A DNA stretch of 64,000 nucleotides from Crotalaria pallida (GCA_037953625.1 CM075653.1:95645639-95709638); one strand, 5' to 3'; positions 1-13,292 are shown, counted from the first letter of the stretch. Numbers and translations: made by a program. Notes: a model not told the origin generated them from the sequence alone.

Positions 1-350
1 AGGTAGCAAGTTCAAGGAATCTTTGTGTTTAAAAGTTATTTAGATTGCTTGCTATTCTGTTGGATAAGTTCCTGTTTAATATTGAATTGATTTGAGTTAA
101 AATTGCTGAATTTTCGTTTCTGGTTTTTCTGCTATCTGATAGGAAAAGCTCGAGTATTTCAGAAAAGACTCGAGTTGTTCATCACTGAAAAACTCGAGTA
201 TTTCACAAAAGACTCGAGTCTTTTGTGTCTGATTCCAGAAAATTCAGTCTTAGCTCCATTCTTCAATTACCAATCGAAATATTTGGTATTAGTGCTTCAA
301 AATACTATTCACCCCCTCTAGTATTTGCTTAGCCCGCTTGTTGGTTTCCA
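1..350 (+). repeat. 3' end of a Copia-like LTR
   Basis: The block ends in a CACCCCCTCTAG stretch and then GCTTGTTGGTTTCCA. The same ending closes the LTR-like insertion at 45660-47187. It contains four CTCGAG palindromes between about 149 and 218, as that copy does. The window starts inside the element, so length and flanks are unknown. Assignment to a Copia (SIRE-like) LTR rests on remembered resemblance of such endings and is tentative. Short ORFs here have no recognisable domain. Confidence 0.55.
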
Positions 351-791
351 ACAAATTTGTAGACAACAATAATAAATCCCAAACTTTTCCAGAATTAATT
401 CTACATTTTAATACGGTTGTTTTGACTATAAATTAATCCAATTCGGATTTACAGATCAAAAGTTATGAATTTTCAAAGTTACGTAATCAAATAAATCAAT
501 AAATAATAATTCCTTCATAGCACAAAACCAAATAGAATAATCTGCTATTATAAAAATAAATTCAAATAATTACTCTCGTTCGAAATTTTAAATCAAATAA
601 CGAATTTATACCAATTCGAAAATAACTGTCCAAATCATAAATTCTCAAAATTTACTTTATTAAAATGCTGAAAATTGTGGGTATTTCACATGAACCAAAA
701 ATAGGTCCCACGGTTTTGGCCCTCTTGCGCCCAAAATAATTTTTGCTCTTCTTTTGTTAATTTGGCTCTTGATCTTGAAATGGTTATGAGT
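351..791. other. AT-rich stretch without a gene
   Basis: About 440 bases of AT-rich sequence between the Copia-like LTR end and LARD-1. No domain, RNA gene or clear repeat was recognised. It is the target into which LARD-1 inserted; its last bases form the left target duplication. Confidence 0.5.
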
Positions 792-796
792 ATATT
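792..796 (+). repeat. Left target-site duplication of LARD-1
   Basis: ATATT directly precedes the TGTAACACC start of the 5' LTR and is repeated exactly at 13288-13292 after the 3' LTR. Five-base duplications are usual for LTR retrotransposon integrases. Confidence 0.9.
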
Positions 797-3700
797 TGTA
801 ACACCCCGCAAATTCCTCGTATTAAATTAAAATACTAAAGAGATTTATTTTTGAGAAAAGTGTTTTGAGAGAATATTTTCTTAAATAAATTTTCTAATTC
901 ACGTTTTAAAGTAAGGAATGCTTTTAAAGAAATGATTTCCATGAAATAATGTGATGAATTTTAAAATTGAGTTTTTGGAAATAATGACGTGATTAAAATT
1001 CTATTAAGGAAATGGTAATTTATTCTCTATATGTGTGTTTGATATTCTTGGCATTTTAAAGGAATTAGGACATGAGTGATTTTATAAGAAAGGATTTATT
1101 TTAAGTGTGTATGTATATGTATGTGCGGTTTTGTATGTGTATGCTTGGAGCTATGTGGAAATTTAATTGGTAGATGAATGTGACTATATGTGCATGTATA
1201 TGTGTGTGTAACATGATATGCATATATGTGTGTGTGTGAAATTCGGCCACATGAGGAATAGAAGGACGAAGTAGGAGTGATTTCATAAGGAGTAAGAAAA
1301 TGAAATTCAAATAGAAAAAAATAGGAGTAGATTAGGAGGGGTGAGTCATGAAGTCTAAGAAGGACTTCCTTCCACCATGTATCCATAGTAAGACCATCCC
1401 ATGCAACATTTTGATGGGACCAAATTGCTCCTAACTCAACACCATTGGACCGAGGTTAGAAAAGGAAAAATCCACACTCTTGTTTTGCCAATGTAGCCGT
1501 ATGAGTGGGAGGGGGTTGGCTAGTTCCTTTTCTTCATTTCCTTCATTTCATTTCCTCCTTACTTTCCACAAACACAAACACTTGGTCCAAGAACACATCA
1601 AACTCTTGAGACCCTTATAGGAAGAGAGTGAAACCGTGAAGGTAGAGAGGAGAAGGAGAGTGAAAAATCCAAAATCCTTGACCTAATACACTTGACACTT
1701 CTTCTTCACCCACTTCCTTCTTCAATTCAACAAGAAAATCACCCATCAACCCCAAAAAGGGGAGAAGGCCGAAACTAACTTAGGAGAAGAAAGAGAGATC
1801 TTGAAGCTTGAAGTTTATATTTTGATTTAAGGTAGTTGTGTAAGCTGTTGAGAGTTCAAAGAGTAGTGATCTTTTATTGTAAGGGACTTGTAATAAACTT
1901 TGTTTGAATTTAAGATTTGTGATGCATGTACTTATTTTTAAGAGATCTTGATGTTTAAATGGCATGCATGTTATTCTTAAGCTTAGATCTTGAATATTTG
2001 TATTCAAAAGTTTTGATCCTCAATTTGGAATTATTCCTTGTCACGGTTTTGTTTAATGCTTGCGTGCAAATCTATTTAATTGCTTAGATCTCCTCATGCA
2101 TGTGTTAATTAAACTTTGATCTTGAATTTTTAAGAAGCAAATGGACTAATAAACACTAGATCCTAGGCTATGTAATTCGGCCATGAGTGAAAAGTGAGGT
2201 CTTGATGCTTTTCTAATTTGATCTAAGCCTTTGCATGTTAGCTTTATGCCTTTACAAGTTGATTTGAGTTGTTGAAGTGTCTTGGTTTGATTTGATGATT
2301 GATGAAACTTTGATCTTTGAAAAATGTCTTGATCCTTGCTTTTATCTTTAAAAAGTTTTGCTATAAAGCCATGCATGTTGTTTTACACCAAAAAGACTTA
2401 ATTTACTTCAATGATCATCACGGTTTTGACTTCTTCTACTCAAAATGATTTTTTTATCTTTGATTTGTGCCATTATAATTAATTTCATGGCTTGATCTAT
2501 AAGATCTAGGTGCATGCATGTTGTTTTTGAGAAAAGAGATTTTATTTTTCTTAAGGATCCTCACTGTTTGATGAAGAAACCAAGGAAACAAGTTTGGAAA
2601 GTGATTTCTTTAACTTGATTCATGTTTTGCATGTTAAAGATTTGAAGTTTAATCTTGATTTGGTAATAGTGAGCATTCGGCCTAAGCCTTAAACCAAGAG
2701 ATTATGTTTTGTTTTCATGAACAAGGGTGCATGCATGATTAATTTCTTTTGATTTAAGAATCTTGTGTTTTTGCATGTTGACAAAGTGAACCAAGAACAT
2801 TATTTTGTCAAATTAGATTCGGCCTAGGCATGGGAAATAGACTAGGGTCCTTTTCAATGAAGTGACATAAGAAGCAATGAGTATGTTTTAAGAAGTTATG
2901 CTAAAATAGATTGTTTGAAATTGTGTTGTAAATGATTACTTTCTAATCGATTTTTGATTTAAAGGAGCTATATGAATTAAATAATTTTGGGAAAAGTATT
3001 ATGTTCAAATGAATATATGTATGGGTATGTGCATTCGGGTAAGAATAAAAGAAGGAGTAAGTAATTTTTTTGTATGAAAAAGAAAATAGAATTTAAGAGT
3101 TTAAAATAAATCAAGTTGATTTATGTGATTTAAACTTGTGATGTTTGATTTGTTTTTCCGAGATTATACTCGGTCATGAAATATAAATATGTTTAGGGTT
3201 GAATCTTGATTGAATTTGATTTGTGAAAATGTGCGTGACTAAGTGTTTTTGTCTTATGAAAATGAAAATGTTTAGAAGAAAATTAAACGAATAATTGTTT
3301 GAATTATAATTGAAATTAAATGATTCATTTTGTGTTGCTTGTTCTTTATGTGTTAGTTGAGGATTGAACAGTATATGCATGTGTCATTGGTTGAGTTCAA
3401 ATGTTTGTTTGTGATTTATAACTAAGTAAAACAATTGGTTTTGAAATTAATTGAATTTGGATTAAAATGATTTCTCATGAAGTAATCCTTTGCTGTCCCG
3501 AATTAAATAAAATTGTTTCTTAATTTTAAAAGGTGTTTTCATATGATTTGAAATAAAGTTTTTAAGTGATAATCGATTTAAGAAAAGTCGGGACAAAAAC
3601 GGTGAATTTTTCGGTGTTTTTGAATATGTTTGAGGTGCTGTCCAAGACGGACCAGCAACCAAATCAATTGATTTAAACCCTTTTATTAAATGTTTTCAAA

Positions 3701-4031
3701 TGGTTTTTAAAATATTAAGAAATATGGGAATTGTTTTGATAAAACAACAGTGTTTTAAGTCTTTCGATCAAGAACGGAAAGTGTTATGAAATAAGAAAAG
3801 ATTTTCTTAGAACCAAACAATAACATAAGTGTATTTTATTTAGTACGAGAAAATATTAAAGACGAGGGATTGGGGCAGTCAGCAGCACAGAGGATTCGAG
3901 GAGACGGTACGCAACTAATAGCTGGACCTCAGGTGAGAGAGAAGCTTTCCTAAGACACTGTGGTGTTTAGGTGATATGTTAGGACGTTCCGTATCATCTC
4001 GAAGATCGGAACCAAGTGGTTAGAGTCAGTA

Positions 4032-4070
4032 GTATAAGTGGCAATTGTTTGATTGTGTGGCCACTTATAC
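4032..4070 (+). repeat. Inverted repeat in LARD-1 LTR
   Basis: GTATAAGTGG at 4032-4041 pairs with CCACTTATAC at 4061-4070, a perfect 10-bp stem with a 19-base loop. It is preserved in the other LTR at 10905-10943. A smaller perfect hairpin, GGACGT-CTGCT-ACGTCC, lies at 4208-4224. Confidence 0.8.
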
Positions 4071-4479
4071 GAAGGGGACGAAGACCACAATGATGTTGTG
4101 TGATGTTTGTGTGATTGGTAGCATGCTTCTGTTCATTTAGTTATTTATTTATTTAATCATGCTAGTTGAAATTAAGTGTTGTTGGTTATTATTGATAATC
4201 CGTTGAGGGACGTCTGCTACGTCCTGAGTAAGAGAATGAAAACAAAGGAAATTGAATAAGAAGTAAAGAGATGAGTTGGATTAGAAAAGAGAAAGAGCTG
4301 AGATTGGGGAAAATATGTAATGATAATGTTGAGAACGAGCCAGAGCTGGGGAAGGTGATGTTGAGTCTGAAAATGAGATATGATTTGGACGGAGCTGGGC
4401 TCCTTTGTTTGGTTTTAGTCTTGGACTAGTGTCGAGTTGAGCTTGCTCCTCCATTAGCGCCCAGCAAAGTTGTAATCTT

Positions 4480-4930
4480 TGAAAGGGTTTTTGAAAAGAT
4501 TTTTATAAAGAGATTTTTGAAAAGATCTTTATGATTGTGAAAGAAGGATTTTGAAAAGATTTGTAAAAGGGTGGTTTATGGAAAAAGGTTTTCGAGAGGA
4601 AATTTTTTAAAAAGAAGTCCATGAAAAAGGTTTGCGAAACGAAATCTTTGAAAAGGTTTTGAAATGGGATTTGTGAAGAAGTTTGTAAAACAATGTCTTC
4701 AAAGGAGTTTTTATGAAACAATCTTGTTGAAAAGATTTGGGAAAGAATGTAATTTTGAGAAAAGTTTTGGGAATCCATCTGATGAGGAAATTTTGGAATG
4801 ACATTTTGGAAACTATTTGTGAAACAGTATTTTGGGAATGTTGGTGAAAGGAGATTTTGCGGAAGTTTTGGAAATGGTATTTTGAGAAAGTTGAGAAAAG
4901 ATGATTTGAGAAGGATCTGGAAATGAAATG
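4480..4930 (+). repeat. Degenerate TTTTGAAAAG-type tandem repeat
   Basis: About 450 bases of imperfect repeats built on TTTTGAAAAG/GATTTGTGAAA themes, G-rich and C-poor on the + strand. The copy in the other LTR (about 11345-11815) carries a 14-base extra unit, consistent with slippage. The apparent minus-strand ORFs here are by-products of the repeat. Confidence 0.75.
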
Positions 4931-6405
4931 AGAGTTCAGTGAAATGACCCCAGCTCTATGCTATGTGAGAGATGATGAGAGAAAGTTTGTGCAAAGTAGT
5001 GGTCGGGACCCGTTGAAGGGTTGCACGAAGGACGGGCCGGCCTTAGGTTAATTGATAAGATAAAAGATATTAAAAGACATGAACGCGGTAAGGTACGAGA
5101 GTGCGAAGTAGTGGAGAGGAAGGTACCCAGGATATCAGGGACATTCGGGTTGTGAATGCAATAGGGTAGGCTCGGGCGGTAAAACGTCACGTTGTCTTGA
5201 GTACTATTCTGGGCAGAACGAATTCCACATGTGGTGCACTAACGTGGTGGGGACTGGGTCTAATACCGTGGTAAGTTCTGCACCCGGGACCAGAATAGTG
5301 CTGTCACCCCTATGGCATTTCGAGAACAGTGGAGAGGGACTGGAACGGGGCAATGTGTTTTTCCACTGCGAGGCAGTGAGCCTGATTATATGATTTGAGG
5401 ACGAGATCTTCCTGGTCTGGGACCATCTTTGTTGAGACAGCTGTCGTGGCCGCGCGGTAAAGGTCCTGTACTCCTGTTCGCTTCCGACTAGGACTGGGTG
5501 GATGACCGAGGAGATGTAGACGTGTGTGACGATGGCAACGAAACGAGTATCTCGATAATCTTTTAAGTTTCCCCAATCATCGAAGGTTATGATTCGATAA
5601 GACGTGATAAGAAAAATTGAAACGAGATTGAGAAGTAGATGAGAAAGAAGGAATGTTAATAAGTTTGGTAAGAAAAAGAATATAATGGTAAGAAATATGA
5701 TGATAATAATGATATGTTTGATTGTTATGTTGTATGTGTGTTGTATACTTGTATGGTCTTGATATCTCGCCTACTGTAATCCCACACCGTCGACGATACG
5801 TCGTTCAGATTGCTTACTCTCTCCTGTTCATTGGCATATCGGGTTTGCTGATATCTCAACGGGCAGACGGAACATCATATGGAGGTTTCCACTTTAGACG
5901 AAATGAAGTTGGAGTTTAAAGACAATGGGAAAGCAGAGACAAAAGGTGGCTTCGTCTTCGGGAGTGACGAAAGGGCGCAAGAAGAAAGAAGGACTTCATC
6001 TAGATGTCTTCCACCGAAGGAAGCGAAAGTAGTGTGTTTAGTTTAAGTTTGTGGATTATGTTTTTGAGTCGAGGATTACCAAGCAATGTGCCACTTATGT
6101 AACTGAGCCAAGTTTTAATTCTGTATTGTGGAATACTCTATTTTGGAAGAATAAACAATGTAGTCTTTGGGAAAATATCATGATGATTTGGAAACAAGTC
6201 TTTTTATGAAAATGAAAGTCTTATGAAAATAAATGTTTTAGTGACAACTCGGTTTTCAAAAAGGTGATGAGAACACCAATGACCTTTCCATCATGTTTTC
6301 AAACTCTTCCACAATGTTTAAAAAAAAAAATTTGGCCTCATTTTTGCAACTTTAATAAGTAAAGGTTAATTATTTTTGGTTTACGAAAATCGGGCTGTTA
6401 TAGAA

Positions 6406-6417
6406 TGGTATCAGAGC
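6406..6417 (+). other. Primer-binding site of LARD-1
   Basis: TGGTATCAGAGC, three bases after the 5' LTR end, is complementary to the 3' end of plant initiator-methionine tRNA, the usual primer for chromoviruses and many Copia elements. Confidence 0.9.
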
Positions 6418-7660
6418 GATGGTAATCCTTAGTGGCCTTAAGCATGGGCTTACATGCTTTGTTTGTGTGACTCTGTGTGTTTGCTAGTGTAAGAATAGGA
6501 GCATGAGTTTAGGTTCGCATCTTTTAGGATGTGAGATTTTGTTTGTGGTATTAAGGTTGGCCGAGTTGGTCTAAGGAACTTATTCATCTTATAGTTTGAG
6601 AGTGTAGACTATGTAGAAAGTGAACAGGACGAGACCCCCCTTAACCTTGATGTCTCGTTAGTGATTCATAAACCCTAGTTTGTTAACCTAGACGTACCCT
6701 TGCCCAAGAAGTAGTCAGCACCTTTGAGGAAAATAGGACGTTATTCTTGGATTTTCTGTTTGTTGAATAGCTTCAACCAAAACAGTAAGTATTTCTAAAA
6801 TTCGAACCTTTTCTTCATAAGCCTTACTATCCAACCGTAGTCATACAGATCCTATTTAATACCCATTAGTCCAAATTATGAGATTCAGAAGTGCCGTAAC
6901 TACCTAGATAGTTTAGGCTGGAACGCTTAAGGATGGATTAATGGTTGAAGTTAAGTAAGAATGTAAGACCATAGTGAATTTAGTTATAAGTTTGATTAAA
7001 GTTGGGGAGTCACAAGGAGGAAAAGAAGCGTATGTTACCGGTCCTTGGAGGAATTTTGAGGAAAACTTGAGGATTAGAATTGCCCTATGCCTCAACTAGG
7101 GGTTTAGATGATCAAAGGCGATGAGTTTGATTGATGTTTAGGATGAATCAAAGGAAGAAAGTAAGGATGTTTGAGGAAGTAAGTGAGCTTAGATTATAAT
7201 AGAGCCCCCTTAAGATAGAGGAACGATAAACGAAACCCTTAAAGTTAGAAGGAGAACTAGATGAAGGGGGTGATTATTGTGAGTTCGTAAGAACCCGAAT
7301 TGTAGAGAATAGTGAATATTTAAGGATTTTAGGTGAAATCCTATGCCTTGGAGATGTGTGAATTTTTGATTGTTTGAATTTCCCTAAGTCCGTACCTATG
7401 GTCGGACTCTATGCGACGACGACCAGCTAAGGGAGCGACGTCTTCTTCGGTTAGTCCGTTGGACTTAACCCGATTCGACACGCAATTGATGGTATGAGTG
7501 GAACTTCTTCGGAGCACTGCAAGGTGAATTAGACCAGCAAAAGGGAATCCGATCACTAAATGAGAGGAGAGTGTTCTTATGGGAATCGCAATAATGAGCG
7601 AGTTTTGTGCCCTGCTGCCCAATCCACAACGTATTTCTCGGGGACGAGAAATCCTTAAGT
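6418..7660 (+). other. Non-coding interior of LARD-1
   Basis: About 1.24 kb between primer site and polypurine tract. No frame shows gag, protease, RT or integrase motifs; the longest ORFs are under 95 codons and featureless. The last stretch (7639-7669, CGGGGACGAGAAATCC context) matches the untranslated tail just before the 3' LTR in Tekay-type elements. It probably serves as packaging and replication sequence only. Confidence 0.75.
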
Positions 7661-7669
7661 TGGGGAGAA
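7661..7669 (+). other. Polypurine tract of LARD-1
   Basis: TGGGGAGAA directly abuts the 3' LTR start, the position of the second-strand primer. TEK-B has the near-identical TTGGGGAGGA in the same place. Confidence 0.85.
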
Positions 7670-10600
7670 TGTAACACCCCGCAAATTCCTCGTATTAAAT
7701 TAAAATACTAAAGAGATTTATTTTTGAGAAAAGTGTTTTGAGAGAATATTTTCTTAAATAAATTTTCTAATTCACGTTTTAAAGTAAGGAATGCTTTTAA
7801 AGAAATGATTTCCATGAAATAATGTGATGAATTTTAAAATTGAGTTTTTGGAAATAATGACGTGATTAAAATTCTTTTAAGGAAATGGTAATTTATTCTC
7901 TATATGTGTGTTTGATATTCTTGGCATTTTAAAGGAATTAGGACATGAGTGATTTTATAAGAAAGGATTTATTTTAAGTGTGTATGTATATGTATGTGCG
8001 GTTTTGTATGTGTATGCTTGGAGCTATGTGGAAATTTAATTGGTAGATAAATGTGACTATATGTGCATGTATATGTGTGTGTAACGTGATATGCATATAT
8101 GTGTGTGTGTGAAATTCGGTCACATGAGGAATAGAAGGACTAAGTAGGAGTGATTTCTTAAGGAGTAAGAAAATGAAATTCAAATAGAAAAAAATAGGAG
8201 TAGATTAGGAGGGGTGAGTCATGAAGTCTAAGAAGGACTTCCTTCCACCATGTGTCCATAGTAAGACCATCCCATGCAACATTTTGATGGGACCGAATTG
8301 CCCCTAACTCAACACCATTGGAACGAGGTTAGAAAAGGAAAAATCCACACTCTTGTTTTGCCAATGTAGCCGTATGAGTGGGAGGGGGTTGGCTAGTTCC
8401 TTTTCTTCATTTCCTTCATTTCATTTCCTCCTTACTTTCCACAAACACAAACACTTGGTCCAAGAACACATCAAACTCTTGAGACCCTTATAGGAAGAGA
8501 GTGAAACCGTGAAGGTAGAGAGGAGAAGGAGAGTGAAAAATCCAAAATCCTTGACCTAATACACTTGACACTTCTTCTTCACCCACTTCCTTCTTCAATT
8601 CAACAAGAAAATCACCCATCAACCCCAAAAAGGGGAGAAGGCCGAAACTAACTTAGGAGAAGAAAGAGAGATCTTGAAGCTTGAAGTTTATATTTTGATT
8701 TAAGGTAGTTGTGTATGCTTTTGAGAGTTCAAAGAGTAGTGATCTTTTATTGTAAGGGACTTGTAATAAACTTTGTTTGAATTTAAGATTTGTGATGCAT
8801 GTACTTATTTTTAAGTGATCTTGATGTTTAAATGGCATGCATGTTATTCTTAAGCTTAGATCTTGAATATTTGTATTCAAAAGTTTTGATCCTCAATTTG
8901 GAATTCTTCCTTGTCATGGTTTTGTTTAAAGCTTGCGTGCAAATCTATTTAATTGCTTAGATCTCCTCATGCATGTGTTAATTAAACTTTGATCTTGAAT
9001 TTTTAAGAAGCAAATGGACTAATAAACACTAGATCCTAGGCTATGTAATTCGGCCATGAGTGAAAAGTGAGGTCTTGACGCTTTTCTAATTTGATCTAAG
9101 CCTTTGCATGTTAGCTTTATGCCTTTACAAGTTGATTTGAGTTGTTGAAGTGTCTTGGTTTGATTTGATGATTGATGAAACTTTGATCTTTGAAAAATGT
9201 CTTGATCCTTGCTTTTATCTTTAAAAAGTTTTGCTATAAAGCAATGCATGTTGTTTTACACCAAAAAGACTTAATTTCCTTCAATGATCATCACGGTTTT
9301 GACTTCTTCTACTCAAAATGATTTTTTTATCTTTGATTTGTGCCATTATAATTAATTTCATGGCTTGATCTATAAGATCTAGGTGCATGCATGTTGTTTT
9401 TGAGAAAAGAGATTTTATTTTTCTTAAGGATCCTCACGGTTTGATGAAGAAACCAAGGAAACAAGTTTGGAAAGTGATTTCTTTAACTTGATTCATGTTT
9501 TGCATGTTAAAGATTTGAAGTTTAATCTTGATTTGGTAATAGTGAGCATTCGGCCTAAGCCTTAAACCAAGAGATTATGTTTTGTTTTCATGAACAAGGG
9601 TGCATGCATGATTAATTTCTTTTGATTTAAGAATCTTGTGTTTTTGCATGTTGACAAAGTGAACCAAGAACATTATTTTGTCAAATTAGATTCGGCCTAG
9701 GCATGGGAAATAGACTAGGGTCCTTTTCAATGAAGTGACATAAGAAGCAATGAGTATGTTTTAAGAAGTTATGCTAAAATAGATTGTTTGAAATTGTGTT
9801 GTAAATGATTACTTTCTAATCGATTTTTGATTTAAAGGAGCTATATGAATTAAATAATTTTGGGAAAAGTATTATGTTCAAATGAATATATGTATGGGTA
9901 TGTGCATTCGGGTAAGAATAAAAGAAGGAGTAAGTAATTTTGTTGTATGAAAAAGAAAATAGAATTTAAGAGTTTAAAATAAATCACGTTGATTTATGTG
10001 ATTTAAACTTGTGATGTTTGATTTGTTTTTCCGAGATTATACTCGGTCATGAAATATAAATATGTTTAGGGTTGAATCTTGATTGAATTTGATTTGTGAA
10101 AATGTGTGTTACTAAGTGTTTTTGTCTTATGAAAATGAAAATGTTTAGAAGAAAATTAAACGAATAATTGTTTGAATTATAATTGAAATTAAATGATTCA
10201 TTTTGTGTTGCTTGTTCTTTATGTGTTAGTTGAGGATTGAACAGTATATGCATGTGTCATTGGTTGAGTTCAAATGTTTGTTTGTGATTTATAACTAAGT
10301 AAAACAATTGGTTTTGAAATTAATTGAATTTGGATTAAAATGATTTCTCATGAAGTAATTCTTTGCTGTCCCGAATTAAATAAAATTGTTTCTTAATTTT
10401 AAAAGGTGTTTTCATATGATTTGAAGTAAAGTTTTTAAGTGATAATCGATTTAAGAAAAGTCGGGACAAAAACAGTGAATTTTTCGGTGTTTTTGAATAT
10501 GTTTGAGGTGCTGTCCAAGACGGACCAGCAACCAAATCAATTGATTTAAACCCTTTTATTAAATGTTTTCAAATGGTTTTTAAAATATTAAGAAATATGG

Positions 10601-13287
10601 GAATTGTTTTGATAAAACAACAGTGTTTTAAGTCTTTCGATCAAGAACGGAAAGTGTTATGAAATAAGAAAAGATTTTCTTAGAACCAAACAATAACGTA
10701 AGTGTATTTTATTTAGTACGAGGAAATATTAAAGACGAGGGATTAGGGCAGTCAGCAGCACAGAGGATTCGAGGAGACGGTACGCAACTAATAGCTGGAC
10801 CTCAGGTGAGAGAGAAGCTTTCCTAAGACACTGTGGTGTTTAGGTGATATGTTAGGACGTTCCGTATCATCTCGAAGATCGGAACCAAGTGGTTAGAGTC
10901 AGTAGTATAAGTGGCAATTGTTTGATTGTGTGGCCACTTATACGAAGGGGACGAAGACCACAATGATGTTGTGTGATGTTTGTGTGATTGGTAGCATGCT
11001 TCTGTTCATTTAGTTATTTATTTATTTAATCATGCCAGTTGAAATTAAGTGTTGTTGGTTATTATTGATAATCCGTTGAGGGACGTCTGCTACGTCCTGA
11101 GTAAGAGAATGAAAACAAAGGAAATTGAATAAGAAGTAAAGAGATGAGTTGGATTAGAAAAGAGAAAGAGCTGAGATTGGGGAAAATATGTAATGATAAT
11201 GTTGAGAACGAGCCAGAGCTGGGGAAGGTGATGTTGAGTCTGAAAATGAGATACGATTTGGACGGAACTGGGCTCCTTTGTTTGGTTTTAGTCTGGGACT
11301 AGTGTCGAGTTGAGCTTGCTCCTCCATTAGCGCCCAGCAAAGTTGTAATCTTTGAAAGGGTTTTTGAAAAGCAGTTTTGAAAAGATTTTTATAAAGAGAT
11401 TTTTGAAAAGATCTTTATGATTGTGAAAGAAGGATTTTGAAAAGATTTGTAAAAGGGTGGTTTATGGAAAAAGGTTTTCGAGAGGAAATTTTGTAAAAAG
11501 AAGTCCATGAAAAAGGTTTGCGAAACGAAATCTTTGAAAAGGTTTTGAAATGGGATTTGTGAAGAAGTTTGTAAAACAATGTCTTCAAAGGAGTTTTTAT
11601 GAAACAATCTTGTTGAAAAGATTTGGGAAAGAATGTAATTTTGAGAAAAGTTTTGGGAATCCATCCGATGAGGAAATTTTGGAATGACATTTTGGAAACT
11701 ATTTGTGAAACAGTATTTTGGGAATGTTGGTGAAAGGTGATTTTGCGGAAGTTTTGGAAATGGTATTTTGAGAAAGTTGAGAAAAGATGATTTGAGAAGG
11801 ATCTGGAAACGAAATGAGAGTTCAGTGAAATGACCCCATCTCTGTGCTATGTGAGAGATGATGAGAGAAAGTTTGTGCAAAGTAGTGGTCGGGACCCGTT
11901 GAAGGGTTGCACGAAGGACGGGCCGGCCTTAGGTTAATTGATAAGATAAAAGATATTAAAAGACATGAACGCGGTAAGGTACGAGAGTGCGAAGTAGTGG
12001 AGAGGAAGGTACCCCGGATATCAGGGATATTCGGGTTGTGAATGCAATAGGGTAGGCTCGGGCGGTAAAACGTCACGTTGCCTTGAGTACTATTCTGGGC
12101 AGAACGAATTCCACATGTGGTGCACTAACGTGGTGGGGACTGGGTCTAATACCGTGGTAAGTTCTGCACCCGGGACCAGAATAGTGCTGTCACCCCTATG
12201 GCATTTCGAGAACAGTGGAGAGGGACTGGAACGGGGCAATGTGTTTTCCCACTGCGAGGCAGTGAGCCTGATTATATGATTTGAGGACGAGATCCTCCTG
12301 GTCTGGGACCATCTTTGTTGAGACAGCTGTCGTGGCCGCGCGGTAAAGGTCCTGTACTCCTGTTCGCTTCCGACTAGGACTGGGTGGATGACCGAGGAGA
12401 TGTAGACGTGTGTGACGATGGCAACGAAACGAGTATCTCGATGATCTTTTAAGTTTCCCCAATCATCGAAGGTTATGATTCGATAAGACGTGATAAGAAA
12501 AATTGAAACGAGATTGAGAAGTAGATGAGAAAGAAGGAATGTTAATAAGTTTGGTAAGAAAAAGAATATAATGGTAAGAAATATGATGATAATAATGATA
12601 TGTTTGATTGTTATATTGTATGTGTGTTGTATAATTGTATGGTCTTGATATCTCGCCTACTGTAATCCCACACCGTCGACGATACGTCGTTCGGATTGCT
12701 TACTCTCTCCTGTTCGTTGGCATATCGAGGTTGCTGATATCTCAACGGGCAGACGGAACATCATATGGAGGTTTCCACTTTAGACGAAATGAAGTTGGAG
12801 TTTAAAGACAATGGGAAAGCAGAGACAAAAGGTGGCTTCGTCTTCGGGAGTGACGAAAGGGCGCAAGAAGAAAGAAGGACTTCATCTAGATGTCTTCCAC
12901 CGAAGGAAGCGAAAGTAGTGTGTTTAGTTTAAGTTTGTGGATTATGTTTTTGAGTCGAGGATTACCAAGTAATGTGCCACTTATGTAACTGAGCCAAGTT
13001 TTAATTCTGTATTGTGGAATACTCTATTTTGGAAGAATAAACAATGTAGTCTTTGGGAAAATATCATGATGATTTGGAAACAAGTCTTTTAATGAAAATG
13101 AAAGTCTTCTGAAAATAAATGTTTTAGTGACAACTCGGTTTTCAAAAAGGTGATGAGAACACCAAGGACCTTTCCATCATGTTTTCAAACGCTTCCACAA
13201 TGTTTAAAAAAAAAATTTGGCCTCATTTTTGCAACTTTAATAAGTAAAGGTTAATTATTTTTGGTTTACGAAAATCGGGCTGTTACA
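7670..13287 (+). repeat. 3' LTR of LARD-1 (5618 bp)
   Basis: It starts TGTAACACCCCGC and ends GGGCTGTTACA, followed by the right target duplication ATATT. It is co-linear with 797-6402. Differences are mostly single substitutions, plus the 14-base gain near 11372 in the TTTTGAAAAG repeat and small A-run changes near 13210. Confidence 0.92.
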
Positions 13288-13292
13288 ATATT
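13288..13292 (+). repeat. Right target-site duplication of LARD-1
   Basis: ATATT immediately after the LTR end, identical to 792-796. Confidence 0.9.

Larger units (their letters stand above)
797..6402 (+). repeat. 5' LTR of LARD-1 (5606 bp)
   Basis: It begins TGTAACACC and matches 7670-13287 end to end with scattered substitutions; the right copy has a 14-base gain near 11372. The final CA has become TA. It contains an AT-rich first half, a stretch of TTTTGAAAAG-like degenerate repeats (about 4480-4930), a 10-bp inverted repeat at 4032-4070 and a GC-richer block (about 4980-5560) related to TEK-B LTRs. Short ORFs inside are not conserved coding sequence. Confidence 0.92.
797..13287 (+). mobile_element. 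LARD-1: complete non-autonomous LTR retrotransposon with giant LTRs
   Basis: About 12.5 kb, of which roughly 90% is LTR. Two nearly identical ~5.6 kb direct repeats start TGTAACACCCCGC and end GGGCTGTTACA (GGGCTGTTATA in the left copy). They enclose a primer site, a 1.27 kb non-coding interior and a polypurine tract, and a perfect 5-bp duplication flanks the whole. No gag or pol domain is readable in any frame, so this is a LARD-type derivative that needs proteins in trans. Its primer-site core, polypurine context and blocks of LTR resemble TEK-B, suggesting a Tekay/Del-type chromovirus origin. LTR identity looks like about 98-99% by eye, so the insertion is fairly young. Confidence 0.93.

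Noticed and set aside
1096..5576. Minus-strand ORFs of 60-96 codons in LARD-1 LTRs
   Set aside because: Low-complexity translations of GT-rich and TTTTGAAAAG repeats, no domain; their repetition in the second LTR only reflects LTR identity.
11389..11880. 163-codon minus-strand ORF in the LARD-1 3' LTR
   Set aside because: Longer than its 5' LTR counterpart only through substitutions and slippage; repetitive Phe/Ser/Lys translation of a purine repeat.
797..13287. Two near-identical ~5.6 kb blocks (797-6402 and 7670-13287) as a tandem segmental duplication
   Set aside because: Primer site after the first block, polypurine tract before the second and a perfect ATATT flank show an LTR pair.
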